DNA of 7,678 nt from Chryseobacterium gleum (GCA_943326825.2 CALPUT020000109.1:1-7678), one strand, 5' to 3'; counted from the stretch's first letter, positions 1-7,051 are shown. Notes: generated by a model not told the origin, from the letters alone. Numbers and translations are program-made.

Positions 1-686
1 GTACAAAATCCACCTCCACTTACCATCATAGCAACTGAATTACGCTGATTTTCCCATCCCGCACCTAGCGGACAATTAACATCAATTTCACAAGAACCTG
101 ATGAATTTAAAGATTTTGCTAAATGATTTAAATCTCTATAACCATGAACAATTGTCCCTAAATGTAAAATTGATTTCCCTATACTTTCTTTTGGAACAAA
201 TATTTCAATGATTGCTTTTTGTGTATAGATTAAATCTGTTCCTAAAATATTTGCCGAATTATTATTCAAACTTGTATAAGCACCATCGTAGGATTTCTCA
301 TACACATCTGCTAAATAAACACGAACACCTTTTGCTAATTTAAATTGATCAAAAATGATATTGATTGAAATGGCATCTTTACACTCGATTCCAAATTGAT
401 AAACACAATCACCATTATGTAATATAGTCTTTTTACTCTCCGAAATTAAATCTATCGAAACCGGAAATTCTTTTCCAAAACGATACATTTTTAAGCCATT
501 TAATTTTTGTTCTTGTTCATCTAATAAAATTTGATCAATTGCATTTACTTTAGGTGTTTGATAAAATTCTTTTGTTTTTGAGAATTTATCTTTATAACTA
601 ATTGGCAACCCAAAATTTGAAATTTGTGAAAAAAATGAGCTGCTAATGAATAAAAAAGAGAAAAGAGAAAAGATTTTAAAGGTCAT
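1..686 (-). CDS. Secreted lysyl-endopeptidase-like serine peptidase, N-terminal part (partial)
   Basis: The reading frame opens with ATG at 686 and stays open for 228 codons to the left edge, where the gene is cut. Residues 1-20 (MTFKIFSLFSLFFISSSFFS, then Gln21) form a signal peptide: one Lys, a Phe/Leu-rich core and cleavage before Gln, as is common in Bacteroidota. Residues 90-185 fit a prodomain-like beta region seen before the protease domain in this family (GDCVYQFGIECKDA, then HGYRD at 181-185). Residues 199-228 contain CEIDVNCPLGAGW, QRNSVAMM and GGGFC, the hallmark entry into lysyl endopeptidase (Achromobacter protease I type) and related S1 peptidases, where paired cysteines precede a Cys-Thr-Gly motif. 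The next codon begins AC, consistent with that Thr. The catalytic His, Asp and Ser and any type IX secretion C-terminal domain lie outside the window, so activity cannot be judged. It is probably exported to the periplasm or outside the cell. It is transcribed divergently from the gene at 923. Confidence 0.82.
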   Translation of the reverse strand, partial: MTFKIFSLFSFLFISSSFFSQISNFGLPISYKDKFSKTKEFYQTPKVNAIDQILLDEQEQKLNGLKMYRFGKEFPVSIDLISESKKTILHNGDCVYQFGIECKDAISINIIFDQFKLAKGVRVYLADVYEKSYDGAYTSLNNNSANILGTDLIYTQKAIIEIFVPKESIGKSILHLGTIVHGYRDLNHLAKSLNSSGSCEIDVNCPLGAGWENQRNSVAMMVSGGGFC

Positions 687-748
687 AATATTTAAATTTT
701 AATAGCTTGAAATAGAATCTTGAATTGAAAATTACTTATTTATTAAAT

Positions 749-810
749 AATAAATTACATTTTTAATAGAAATGTTTATTGTTTTATACATTTCTACGTA
801 AGAAATCTAT
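749..810. promoter_or_regulatory. Two related imperfect palindromes, candidate regulator binding sites
   Basis: Inside the divergent intergenic region lie two similar dyads. The first, at 757-775, has arms ACATTT and AAATGT around seven bases, with a further five-base pairing outside it (749-753 with 776-780) after a three-base bulge. The second, at 786-810, pairs in nine of ten arm positions around the centre ACGTA. Both share the pattern ACATTT-(T/C)-TA followed by AGAAAT, and their left ends are 31 bp apart, close to three helical turns. This arrangement would suit a dimeric regulator acting on one or both divergent genes. The region is very A+T-rich, so chance is a real alternative, and no regulator gene is nearby. 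Confidence 0.3.
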
Positions 811-894
811 AAAATAATACACGAGTAAATCCGTTTTTTAGTTGAGTGTTCATTAATTCTTAATAATCCCTTACTAAATATTCAACATAAGCAT

Positions 895-902
895 TATTTT
901 AG
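895..902 (+). promoter_or_regulatory. Weak Bacteroidota -7 box for the three-gene unit
   Basis: TATTTTAG followed by CA matches the Bacteroidota -7 consensus TAnnTTTG in all fixed positions but one (A for T at the seventh base). Transcription would start near 907-910, leaving a short leader before the ATG at 923. No TTG sits at the usual 17-23 bp upstream, so the -33 element is missing or very weak. This is the best candidate on the plus strand before gene 923, but it is only a partial match. Confidence 0.35.
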
Positions 903-922
903 CAGTTCAAAGCAAATTTTAA

Positions 923-2152
923 ATGAAACAGATACTTTTAGTAATTTCCTTTATTTTTCAAGGATTTATATTCGCACAATCAGTAATCGATATTCCTGCA
1001 GAAACATTTCCATTTTATGAACTTGTTGAATGGAAAGGAAATGGTGCATTTTTGGTTAATAGAGATCAATCTTGGAAGTCGATGAAAGTATTCTTAACAT
1101 TCGTGGGAAAACAATCGACAAGCACATTTATGTGGAAAGAAAGTTTCAACCCAGTAAATAAAACAAGTTATTTAATTTCTGGAGAAAATGCTAGATATAT
1201 CTATTTTTTGGATAATTTAACGATGATTGATGGGAAATATGCTTACAGTCAAATAAATACTGCTGGAACCGTTAAATCTTCAGCTACTGATTTATATTAT
1301 GCTGTCAAAAAATTATTTCCAATAACGCAAGAAGATTTGACCTTAATTGATATCATAAATACTGATAAAGCACTTATTCATGTTTTCAGATATCACAATA
1401 AAAAAGATAAAAAATACATAGATATTGCTGCTTCAATGACTCATCACAATTTAACAGTATATACTGGAATAATTGGTGAGACTAGTGAACAAGCACTTAA
1501 AGATAAACTTACAAATGGTTGGTTTTTTATAGGTTCAACGAACGAACAAATCTATTTTGCTACTAGAGATAATCAAAAAAAGAAAGATGGGTTTACTGTA
1601 AAAGAATTCAATACGCGAGTTGAGTCAAAAATTTCAACATTTCTTCCTGATTTAGATGGTAAATTTGATCTGATTGAAAATGTCGGTTTTGGAACAGATG
1701 GTAATAATTATCTGAAGAATGAAAATTCAATTGAAAAATCGGTTTTAACGCATATTAATGGTAAATTTTATCTTTCTGGCATTAAAAATGAAGGAAGTTC
1801 TAAAGATTTACAATCATATGTTTTTAATCAAGATAAATGGGATTTAATAGGACATTCATCCATTTCAGCAACTAAACAAACTTTAAAATTTGGAGTAATG
1901 GCGTTGAATGAAGGTTTAGCAATAAAATTAGAAAATACAATTCAACCAGTTGTGAAATTGATTCCTTTTGATAAAACAATGGAGGTTATTTCAACTAATT
2001 ATTTACCTCAATTATTATTTAACCCTAGTAGATTTATTTTTGATGAAAATAAAAGTGATTTTATTTTTAAACTGCAAAATAGAGTCTATACCTTCAATTT
2101 AGATCAGTTGAATAAAACTGGTAATGTTAAATTTGAATATCAAGTCAAATGA
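923..2152 (+). CDS. Secreted or periplasmic protein of unknown function, first gene of the unit
   Basis: I do not recognise this 409-residue protein. Residues 1-19 are a signal peptide (MKQILLVISFIFQGFIFAQ) with likely cleavage between Ala18 and Gln19. There is no lipobox cysteine and in fact no cysteine anywhere in the protein, which fits an exported protein. The mature part has many short alternating hydrophobic and polar stretches ending in Gly or Asn turns, for example GAFLVNRDQ near 41, ARYIYFLDN near 90, and the blade-like KFYLSGIKNE and SYVFNQDKWDLIG in the last third. This suggests an all-beta fold such as a propeller, but that is inference. No catalytic motif and no type IX sorting domain is visible; the end (VKFEYQVK) is plain. 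The stop TGA overlaps the next ATG in the sequence ATGA, so it is probably translationally coupled to the kinase at 2149. The start is chosen because the signal peptide begins there. A role as envelope partner or ligand-side component of the sensor kinase encoded two genes on is possible but unproven. Confidence 0.8.
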   Translation: MKQILLVISFIFQGFIFAQSVIDIPAETFPFYELVEWKGNGAFLVNRDQSWKSMKVFLTFVGKQSTSTFMWKESFNPVNKTSYLISGENARYIYFLDNLTMIDGKYAYSQINTAGTVKSSATDLYYAVKKLFPITQEDLTLIDIINTDKALIHVFRYHNKKDKKYIDIAASMTHHNLTVYTGIIGETSEQALKDKLTNGWFFIGSTNEQIYFATRDNQKKKDGFTVKEFNTRVESKISTFLPDLDGKFDLIENVGFGTDGNNYLKNENSIEKSVLTHINGKFYLSGIKNEGSSKDLQSYVFNQDKWDLIGHSSISATKQTLKFGVMALNEGLAIKLENTIQPVVKLIPFDKTMEVISTNYLPQLLFNPSRFIFDENKSDFIFKLQNRVYTFNLDQLNKTGNVKFEYQVK

Positions 2153-2772
2153 TTATTGGAATATGTGGAGGAAGTGGCTCTGGAAAAACCACACTGTTAA
2201 GGCGTATTTCAACTAAATATGCACATTTAAAACCAACGATATTTTCATTGGACAATTATTACTTGCCAATTGAAAAACAATTTCAAGATGAAAATGGTGA
2301 AATTAACTTTGATTTACCTTCTGCATTAGATGAAGAAAAATTAACTTCTGATTTAAAAAAATTGGTAAATGGTGAATCAATAGAAGTAAAAGAATATTTT
2401 TTTAATGCTCCCCCTAACAAAAATGTGCTTATCACCTTGGAGTCTTCTCCATTAATTATTGTAGAAGGTTTATTTTTATTTTACTTCAAAGGTGTTCGTG
2501 AATTACTAGATTACACTATCTTTATAGATGTCGATCCAAATGTTCAACTAGATAGGAGACTTTATCGTGATCAAGAAAGTAGAGGCTATTCAAGAGAATC
2601 TATTTTGTATCAATGGAAGAATCATGTTTTACCATGTTTTGAAACATATGTTCATCCTTACGAAAACAGTTCTGATTTTAGATTTAGAAATGATCATAGG
2701 GCCGATGAAGATTTTGATAAATTAGTAATTGAACTGAACAAACGATTAGATACAATTGATTCTACTCTTTAA
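2149..2772 (+). CDS. Uridine kinase-like P-loop nucleoside kinase
   Basis: This cytosolic kinase belongs to the uridine kinase/phosphoribulokinase family, whose members phosphorylate uridine and cytidine with ATP or GTP in pyrimidine salvage. Walker A is at residues 7-15 (GGSGSGKTT). The acidic residue of the substrate pocket is Asp35 in SLDNYY, matching QDSYY of typical Udk. NFDLPSALD at 53-61 matches the NxDHPxAxD signature, EYFFN around 82-86 corresponds to the YDF strand, and IIVEGLF at 103-109 is the Walker B-like strand. RRLYRD at 136-141 provides the lid arginines. Its 207 residues are the usual length. It is divergent: the common end motif with EQFIEP and ADIIIP is replaced by ETYVHPYENSSDFRFRND, so substrate preference could differ and no gene name is assigned. 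It starts inside the stop of the preceding gene (4-bp overlap) and overlaps the sensor kinase gene by 17 bp. Its last sense codon and stop are CTT TAA, discussed as a possible frameshift site. Alternatives in the family include pantothenate-kinase-like or phosphoribulokinase-like enzymes, which I find less likely. Confidence 0.85.
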   Translation: MIIGICGGSGSGKTTLLRRISTKYAHLKPTIFSLDNYYLPIEKQFQDENGEINFDLPSALDEEKLTSDLKKLVNGESIEVKEYFFNAPPNKNVLITLESSPLIIVEGLFLFYFKGVRELLDYTIFIDVDPNVQLDRRLYRDQESRGYSRESILYQWKNHVLPCFETYVHPYENSSDFRFRNDHRADEDFDKLVIELNKRLDTIDSTL

Positions 2773-5700
2773 AAAATATTACCGAATAATATTCGCGCTT
2801 CTATTTACCTTTCTGTTTATTGGGTATTATCTAAAAGTATTTTCAGTAAACTATCAACCTTCAATTAAAGAATTTAAAAAAGATTTTAAAGAATTAGAAT
2901 CAAAATTAGACACCTATCTTAAACAGGAAACCAAAAGAATCATCCGAGACGGAGATACCAAAATTTGGTCTAGCTACACTCCTAACAAAGAACTAAATCT
3001 CCACATTTATAAAAATGATTCATTAATCTTTTGGAGTACAAATCAACTCCCAATTTTACGTTTTGCAGACATCCATTTTCCTTCTAACGGAGTTTTACAT
3101 TTACAAAATGGATGGTATTATTCTAAAATAAAGCAATATAAAAATTATACAATAGCGACATCATTTTTAATTAAAAATGATTATTCCTATGAAAACAAGG
3201 CTTTAATCAATGAATTTTCACCCGCATTTTCACTTCCTTTTTCAGCTTATATTATGTTGGAGCAAGAAACAGGTTATCCAATACTTTCTAAAGATAAAAG
3301 ATATTTATTTTCAATCTTACCAAATGAATACCAGATTTCTAAAGGAGCAGAATCGTTCATTTTAATGCTTTTGCTAATTTTTACAATAGCTTGTTGGCTG
3401 ATAACCTTATTTCATTATAATTTAAAAACTCCTAAAAAATGGAATTGGATGCTTCCATTATCTATGATATTTTTAAGAGTGCTTTCTATCAAATTTGTTT
3501 GGTTTGGTTTTATGCATGAAACAGAATCGTTTGCATCAAGTTTATATGGAACAAATGAATGGTTTCCTAACTTTTTTGAATATATCATCAACTGTTTACT
3601 AATAACCTATTTAATAATTTTCTTAAAAAATAAACTTAGTGAATTACCAAAAAACAGGTTTTCAAATTTTATAGTTTTACTGCTTCTTTTGTCAAGTTGG
3701 GCTCTATGGATTTTTATCTTGTTTCTCAATAAAGGATTAATTGAAAACAGCTCTATTCCTCTTGTTGTGGACAAATTATTTTCCTTAAATCAATATTCTA
3801 TTATAGCAATTTCAAGTATTGGACTTTTATATTATTGTTTTTTCTTATTTTCAAAAGAAATCGTTATTGCTTTCAAAAATTTAAAATTTTCTTTTAAAAT
3901 AGTTATATTAATATACTCAATTATAGGGTTTTGTTATTTTGTATATGAATTCTATTTTGGTTTTCATTTGCTCTTTTATTCTATTTTCCCATTGATTTTA
4001 TTATTGATATTAGTTGTCAATGTCTACAAATCAAAAAAATCACTTAGAATTGCATACGGACTTAGTTTCTTATTCTTGTTTTCACTTTTGACCACAATTA
4101 ATTTAAAAGAGTTTAATACACGGAAAGAAAGTGGTGAAAGAGAATTGTATGCTAATCAATTAGCTTCTGAAAAAGATATAGTTACAGAGGTTGAATATAA
4201 CTTAATTTCTCAAAAAATTTCATCAGACGAATTCTTAAAGAAATTCATTCAATCGCCATATCCAATTGGTCTTTCAGATTTTGAAGATGGGATGGAAAGA
4301 CGAATTTTTAATGGTTTTTGGGAACGTTATGAAATGGGGTTCAATTTATTCGATGAAAATAATCAGTCCTTAATTATTTCAAAAAGTAACAAAGAAGATG
4401 ATTTTAACGAATTGAATTCTATTATTAAAAAGCATGGTTCTGTCTCTGAAATAGATAGTAATTTATATTTTATCAATGATTACACAGGGCATTTTAGCTA
4501 CATTTCTAAACAACCTTTGTATAAAGAAGATTCTTCGATTTTATATCTTTTTTGCACTTTTAAATCCAAAAAAATTCCAGAAGAAATAGGTTTTCCAAGA
4601 CTTTTGATTTCTTCAAAAGCAAAAGTCTTGGAACCTCTAGAAAACTATTCAATTGCAAAATATTATGATTCTCATTTGGTTACCAAATATGGAAAATTCA
4701 ATTATCCTTCTTCAGATTTAGCTTTAAATAATTGGAAAGAACTAAAAACAGGTTATTATAATAGTGATAATTACAACCATTACGTATATAGAAAAACAAA
4801 TAAAGACGTCATCGTCCTTTCATCCCAAAATACAACTTGGCTAGAGTTTATTACTTCATTCTCCTATTTATTTACTTTTTTCGGCCTATTATTACTTCCT
4901 GCTTTATATCATTTTAAAATTTCTGAAATTTTTTCAAATACTTTAACGCTAGCATTGAAAATTCAAGTTGTATTAATCAGTTTGGTGTTTCTTTCATTGC
5001 TGGCTTTTGGTTGGGGAAGTGGAATTTTCGTTAGTAATCAGTACAATGAATTTACAAATGATGTTATTCGAGAAAAATTGAATTCAGTTGAAGCTGAAAT
5101 GAAGGATAAATTAGGTAATCAATCAGAACTAAAAATTCAAGATGAAGGAAATTACATTGAATTATTACTTCAAAATTTTGCACGTGTTTTTGTCACAGAT
5201 ATAAATTTATATGATCAAAAAGGACATATAATTGCAACTTCTCGCCCAAAAGTTTTTAACGTTGGTTTATTGAGTGAACAAATGAATTCTGAAGCTTTTT
5301 TCCAAGTAGATGTTAAAGACAAAAGTGAATTTATACATCAAGAAAATATTGGTTCATTAGCTTATACTTCCGCTTATACTCCTTTTTATAATAACGAAGG
5401 AAAACTTTTAGCTTATTTGAATTTACAACATTTTGGCCAGCAAAAGGATTTTGAAAATCAAATTCAACATTTTTTAGCAGCAATTATTAATGTTTTTATG
5501 TTATTACTTGCGATTTCGATTTTAATAGCTGTTTTTGTTTCAAGTTGGGTAACAGCACCACTTCGTTTATTGCAAGAAAGTTTTTCAAATGTAAAATTTG
5601 GAAAACATAATCAACAAATTCAATATTCTAAAAGAGATGAAATTGGTGCTTTGGTAAAAGATTATAATCAAAAATTAGAAGAATTAGAATTTACGGCTCA

Positions 5701-6385
5701 ACAATTAGCGAAGAGTGAACGTGAAAGTGCTTGGCGAGAAATGGCGAAACAAGTAGCTCATGAGATCAAAAACCCTTTGACACCAATGAAATTAAGTATA
5801 CAGCAATTACAACGTGTTTATGATCCAAACGATGTGAATTCTAAAGCTAAATTGGATAAAGTTGCTTTTTCTATCATTGAACAAATTGATGCGTTGACTA
5901 AAATAGCAAATGAATTTTCAACTTTTGCTAAAATGCCTCGTCCAAATGAAACTCGATTTGACTTGAAACCTTTGATTGAAAATGTGATCGAGGTTTTCAA
6001 TGAAGAAGGAAAAGTAGAAATTTCATTTACATCGGCTGTACATACATGCGATGTTCTTGCTGATAAAGATTTAATGTTGAGAGTTTTCAATAATTTGATT
6101 AAAAATGCAATTCAATCAATTCCAACGGATCGATCTGGTTTAATAGACGTTGCTCTAAAGTTTAAAGAAAGGAATTACCTCATCACTATTTCAGATAATG
6201 GAAATGGAATAGATCAAGAAACAGAAGACAAAATATTTGTTCCATATTTTACTACCAAAGGGACGGGAACAGGACTAGGGTTAGCAATGGTTAAGCAAAT
6301 AGTTGAAAACCATAGAGGTACAATATGGTTTGAATCAACTGTAAATGCTGGAACAACTTTTTTTATAGAGATTCCAAAAGGATAA
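2756..6385 (+). CDS. Giant multi-pass NtrY-like sensor histidine kinase
   Basis: This 1209-residue membrane sensor kinase has a complete catalytic core. HAMP runs about 931-985 and the dimerisation helix has its phospho-acceptor His1002 in VAHEIKNPLTPM, a spelling typical of NtrY-like kinases. The N-box is NNLIKNAIQS (1112-1121), G1 is DNGNGI (1147-1152), the F-box begins FVPYFTTKG (1161) and G2 is GTGTGLGLAM (1169-1178). Hydrophobic stretches suggest 12 TM helices near 10-28, 200-220, 230-252, 272-291, 304-325, 346-367, 381-401, 403-424, 431-448, 697-718, 735-759 and 906-930. This leaves three extracytoplasmic segments: 29-198 (contains QNGWYY), 450-695, and 760-905, a Cache/PAS-like sensor with LYDQKGHIIATSRPKVF and LAYTSAYTPFY. 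Basic loops fall on the cytoplasmic side throughout. The only standard initiator after the in-frame TAG at 2747 is TTG at 2756, since the first in-frame ATG lies about 165 codons in, beyond TM1. The protein should phosphorylate a response regulator, possibly NtrX-like, but none is in the window. The signal sensed is unknown. Confidence 0.92.
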   Translation: MILLFKKYYRIIFALLFTFLFIGYYLKVFSVNYQPSIKEFKKDFKELESKLDTYLKQETKRIIRDGDTKIWSSYTPNKELNLHIYKNDSLIFWSTNQLPILRFADIHFPSNGVLHLQNGWYYSKIKQYKNYTIATSFLIKNDYSYENKALINEFSPAFSLPFSAYIMLEQETGYPILSKDKRYLFSILPNEYQISKGAESFILMLLLIFTIACWLITLFHYNLKTPKKWNWMLPLSMIFLRVLSIKFVWFGFMHETESFASSLYGTNEWFPNFFEYIINCLLITYLIIFLKNKLSELPKNRFSNFIVLLLLLSSWALWIFILFLNKGLIENSSIPLVVDKLFSLNQYSIIAISSIGLLYYCFFLFSKEIVIAFKNLKFSFKIVILIYSIIGFCYFVYEFYFGFHLLFYSIFPLILLLILVVNVYKSKKSLRIAYGLSFLFLFSLLTTINLKEFNTRKESGERELYANQLASEKDIVTEVEYNLISQKISSDEFLKKFIQSPYPIGLSDFEDGMERRIFNGFWERYEMGFNLFDENNQSLIISKSNKEDDFNELNSIIKKHGSVSEIDSNLYFINDYTGHFSYISKQPLYKEDSSILYLFCTFKSKKIPEEIGFPRLLISSKAKVLEPLENYSIAKYYDSHLVTKYGKFNYPSSDLALNNWKELKTGYYNSDNYNHYVYRKTNKDVIVLSSQNTTWLEFITSFSYLFTFFGLLLLPALYHFKISEIFSNTLTLALKIQVVLISLVFLSLLAFGWGSGIFVSNQYNEFTNDVIREKLNSVEAEMKDKLGNQSELKIQDEGNYIELLLQNFARVFVTDINLYDQKGHIIATSRPKVFNVGLLSEQMNSEAFFQVDVKDKSEFIHQENIGSLAYTSAYTPFYNNEGKLLAYLNLQHFGQQKDFENQIQHFLAAIINVFMLLLAISILIAVFVSSWVTAPLRLLQESFSNVKFGKHNQQIQYSKRDEIGALVKDYNQKLEELEFTAQQLAKSERESAWREMAKQVAHEIKNPLTPMKLSIQQLQRVYDPNDVNSKAKLDKVAFSIIEQIDALTKIANEFSTFAKMPRPNETRFDLKPLIENVIEVFNEEGKVEISFTSAVHTCDVLADKDLMLRVFNNLIKNAIQSIPTDRSGLIDVALKFKERNYLITISDNGNGIDQETEDKIFVPYFTTKGTGTGLGLAMVKQIVENHRGTIWFESTVNAGTTFFIEIPKG

Positions 6386-6391
6386 AAAGAA

Positions 6392-6964
6392 TTAATCAAT
6401 TATAATGTCATACTTGTTTAATAGTCCTAAAACACAAGGATATGAAAATTTTGTTTTCTTCATTATATTTTTTTCAGGATCAATTATATAATTTGTTGAG
6501 GTTCTAAAATCAGCTTTAAATAAATTCGTTTTTTCAAAAACAGCACCTTCTAATGTACAATTCTTAAAAATAGATTCTGTTAAATCTACTTCTGCAAAAT
6601 CTGTTTCTTTTAAAATGCACTCTTCGAACTTTGTCTTTTTTAATTTCTTTTGAAAGAAAGTTGCAAAATCCAATTGACATTCTTTAAAACTTACGGTGAA
6701 TAAGAAATCATTACAAACACTGAAATCTAAACCGACTAATTTACAATTTATGAATTGTACATCTTTTAGTCCAACTCCATTCCATTTTAAATTTGACAAA
6801 TTACAATTCACAAAATGACAATTTACGAAATCGACCATCGATAAAGTTGCAGCTGAAAAATCACAATTATCAAAATGACAATTATCAAAATCTCTCCCTG
6901 CAATTCGCTTTTCAGCATAATTCTTATTCTTAAACGTTTCGTCTTGATGTAAAGTGCTACTCAT
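6392..6964 (-). CDS. Pentapeptide-repeat protein, Qnr/McbG-like fold
   Basis: The 190-residue product is almost entirely pentapeptide repeats, which fold as a right-handed four-sided beta-helix. The central Phe/Leu of each repeat falls every five residues from Phe26 to Phe81 (12 repeats). After a two-residue phase shift around 82-92, the pattern resumes from Phe93 to Phe153 (13 repeats). The break may form a loop projecting from the helix, as in Qnr proteins. The tail after 153 (CVLGLLNKYDIIID at the end) resembles in position and hydrophobicity the C-terminal dimerisation helix of Qnr-type proteins. There is no signal peptide, so it is cytosolic. Family members such as Qnr, MfpA and McbG bind DNA gyrase as DNA mimics, but many pentapeptide proteins have other or unknown roles, and gyrase protection here is only a possibility. 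Nine of the ten cysteines sit at the same position within a repeat. The start ATG at 6964 gives a short polar N-terminus. The gene faces the sensor kinase tail to tail with 6 bp between stops. Confidence 0.9.
   Translation of the reverse strand: MSSTLHQDETFKNKNYAEKRIAGRDFDNCHFDNCDFSAATLSMVDFVNCHFVNCNLSNLKWNGVGLKDVQFINCKLVGLDFSVCNDFLFTVSFKECQLDFATFFQKKLKKTKFEECILKETDFAEVDLTESIFKNCTLEGAVFEKTNLFKADFRTSTNYIIDPEKNIMKKTKFSYPCVLGLLNKYDIIID
6803..6892 (-). repeat. 60-bp coil repeat with 15-bp tandem units inside the pentapeptide gene
   Basis: Two 30-bp blocks at 6803-6832 and 6863-6892 are exactly 60 bp apart and agree in 25 of 30 positions by eye. Each block is itself a pair of 15-bp units; the clearest are 6863-6877 and 6878-6892, identical in 14 of 15 bases (ACAATTATCAAAAT plus G or C). 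Fifteen bp is one pentapeptide and 60 bp is one full turn of the beta-helix. The DNA therefore still records growth of the gene by duplication of units and of whole coils. Confidence 0.65.
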
Positions 6965-6981
6965 TTGGTTTCAATTTTCGG

Positions 6982-6989
6982 GAAAGTTA
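6982..6989 (-). promoter_or_regulatory. Possible -7 box for the pentapeptide gene
   Basis: On the minus strand this reads TAACTTTC, matching TAnnTTTG except for the last base. It lies 18 bp before the ATG at 6964, so the transcript would have a leader of roughly ten bases, similar to the neighbouring divergent gene. No TTG is found at the expected -33 spacing. It is the best match on this strand in the 87-bp divergent spacer, but the support is weak. Confidence 0.28.
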
Positions 6990-7030
6990 ATAAATCTAAA
7001 TCTTTAAATCCTTCATCAATAACAAATCAT

Positions 7031-7038
7031 TACCTTTG
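7031..7038 (+). promoter_or_regulatory. Bacteroidota -7 promoter box that fixes the start of the downstream gene
   Basis: TACCTTTG followed by CA is a perfect TAnnTTTG box, and the trailing CA is a frequent extension. Transcription would begin around 7043-7046, just before the ATG at 7052, giving a very short leader. The -33 region has only T-rich sequence (CTTTAAA near 7002-7007) and no TTG. The frame extends upstream to a TTG at 6965, but that codon lies before the promoter and would not be in the message, so ATG 7052 is preferred. Confidence 0.6.
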
Positions 7039-7051
7039 CAGAAAAAAAGAA

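Noticed and set aside
727..734. TAATTTTC on the minus strand as a -7 box for the peptidase gene
   Set aside because: It matches TAnnTTTG except for the last base, but it has no -33 TTG at proper spacing and many similar strings occur in such A+T-rich DNA.
5818..6090. 90-codon open frame on the minus strand inside the sensor kinase gene
   Set aside because: It lies entirely opposite the conserved HisKA region, and its predicted product has no domain or signal I recognise. It is a shadow of the coding strand.
6214..6399. 61-codon open frame on the minus strand over the HATPase end
   Set aside because: It is antisense to the conserved G1/F/G2 boxes and overlaps the pentapeptide gene stop. No independent support.
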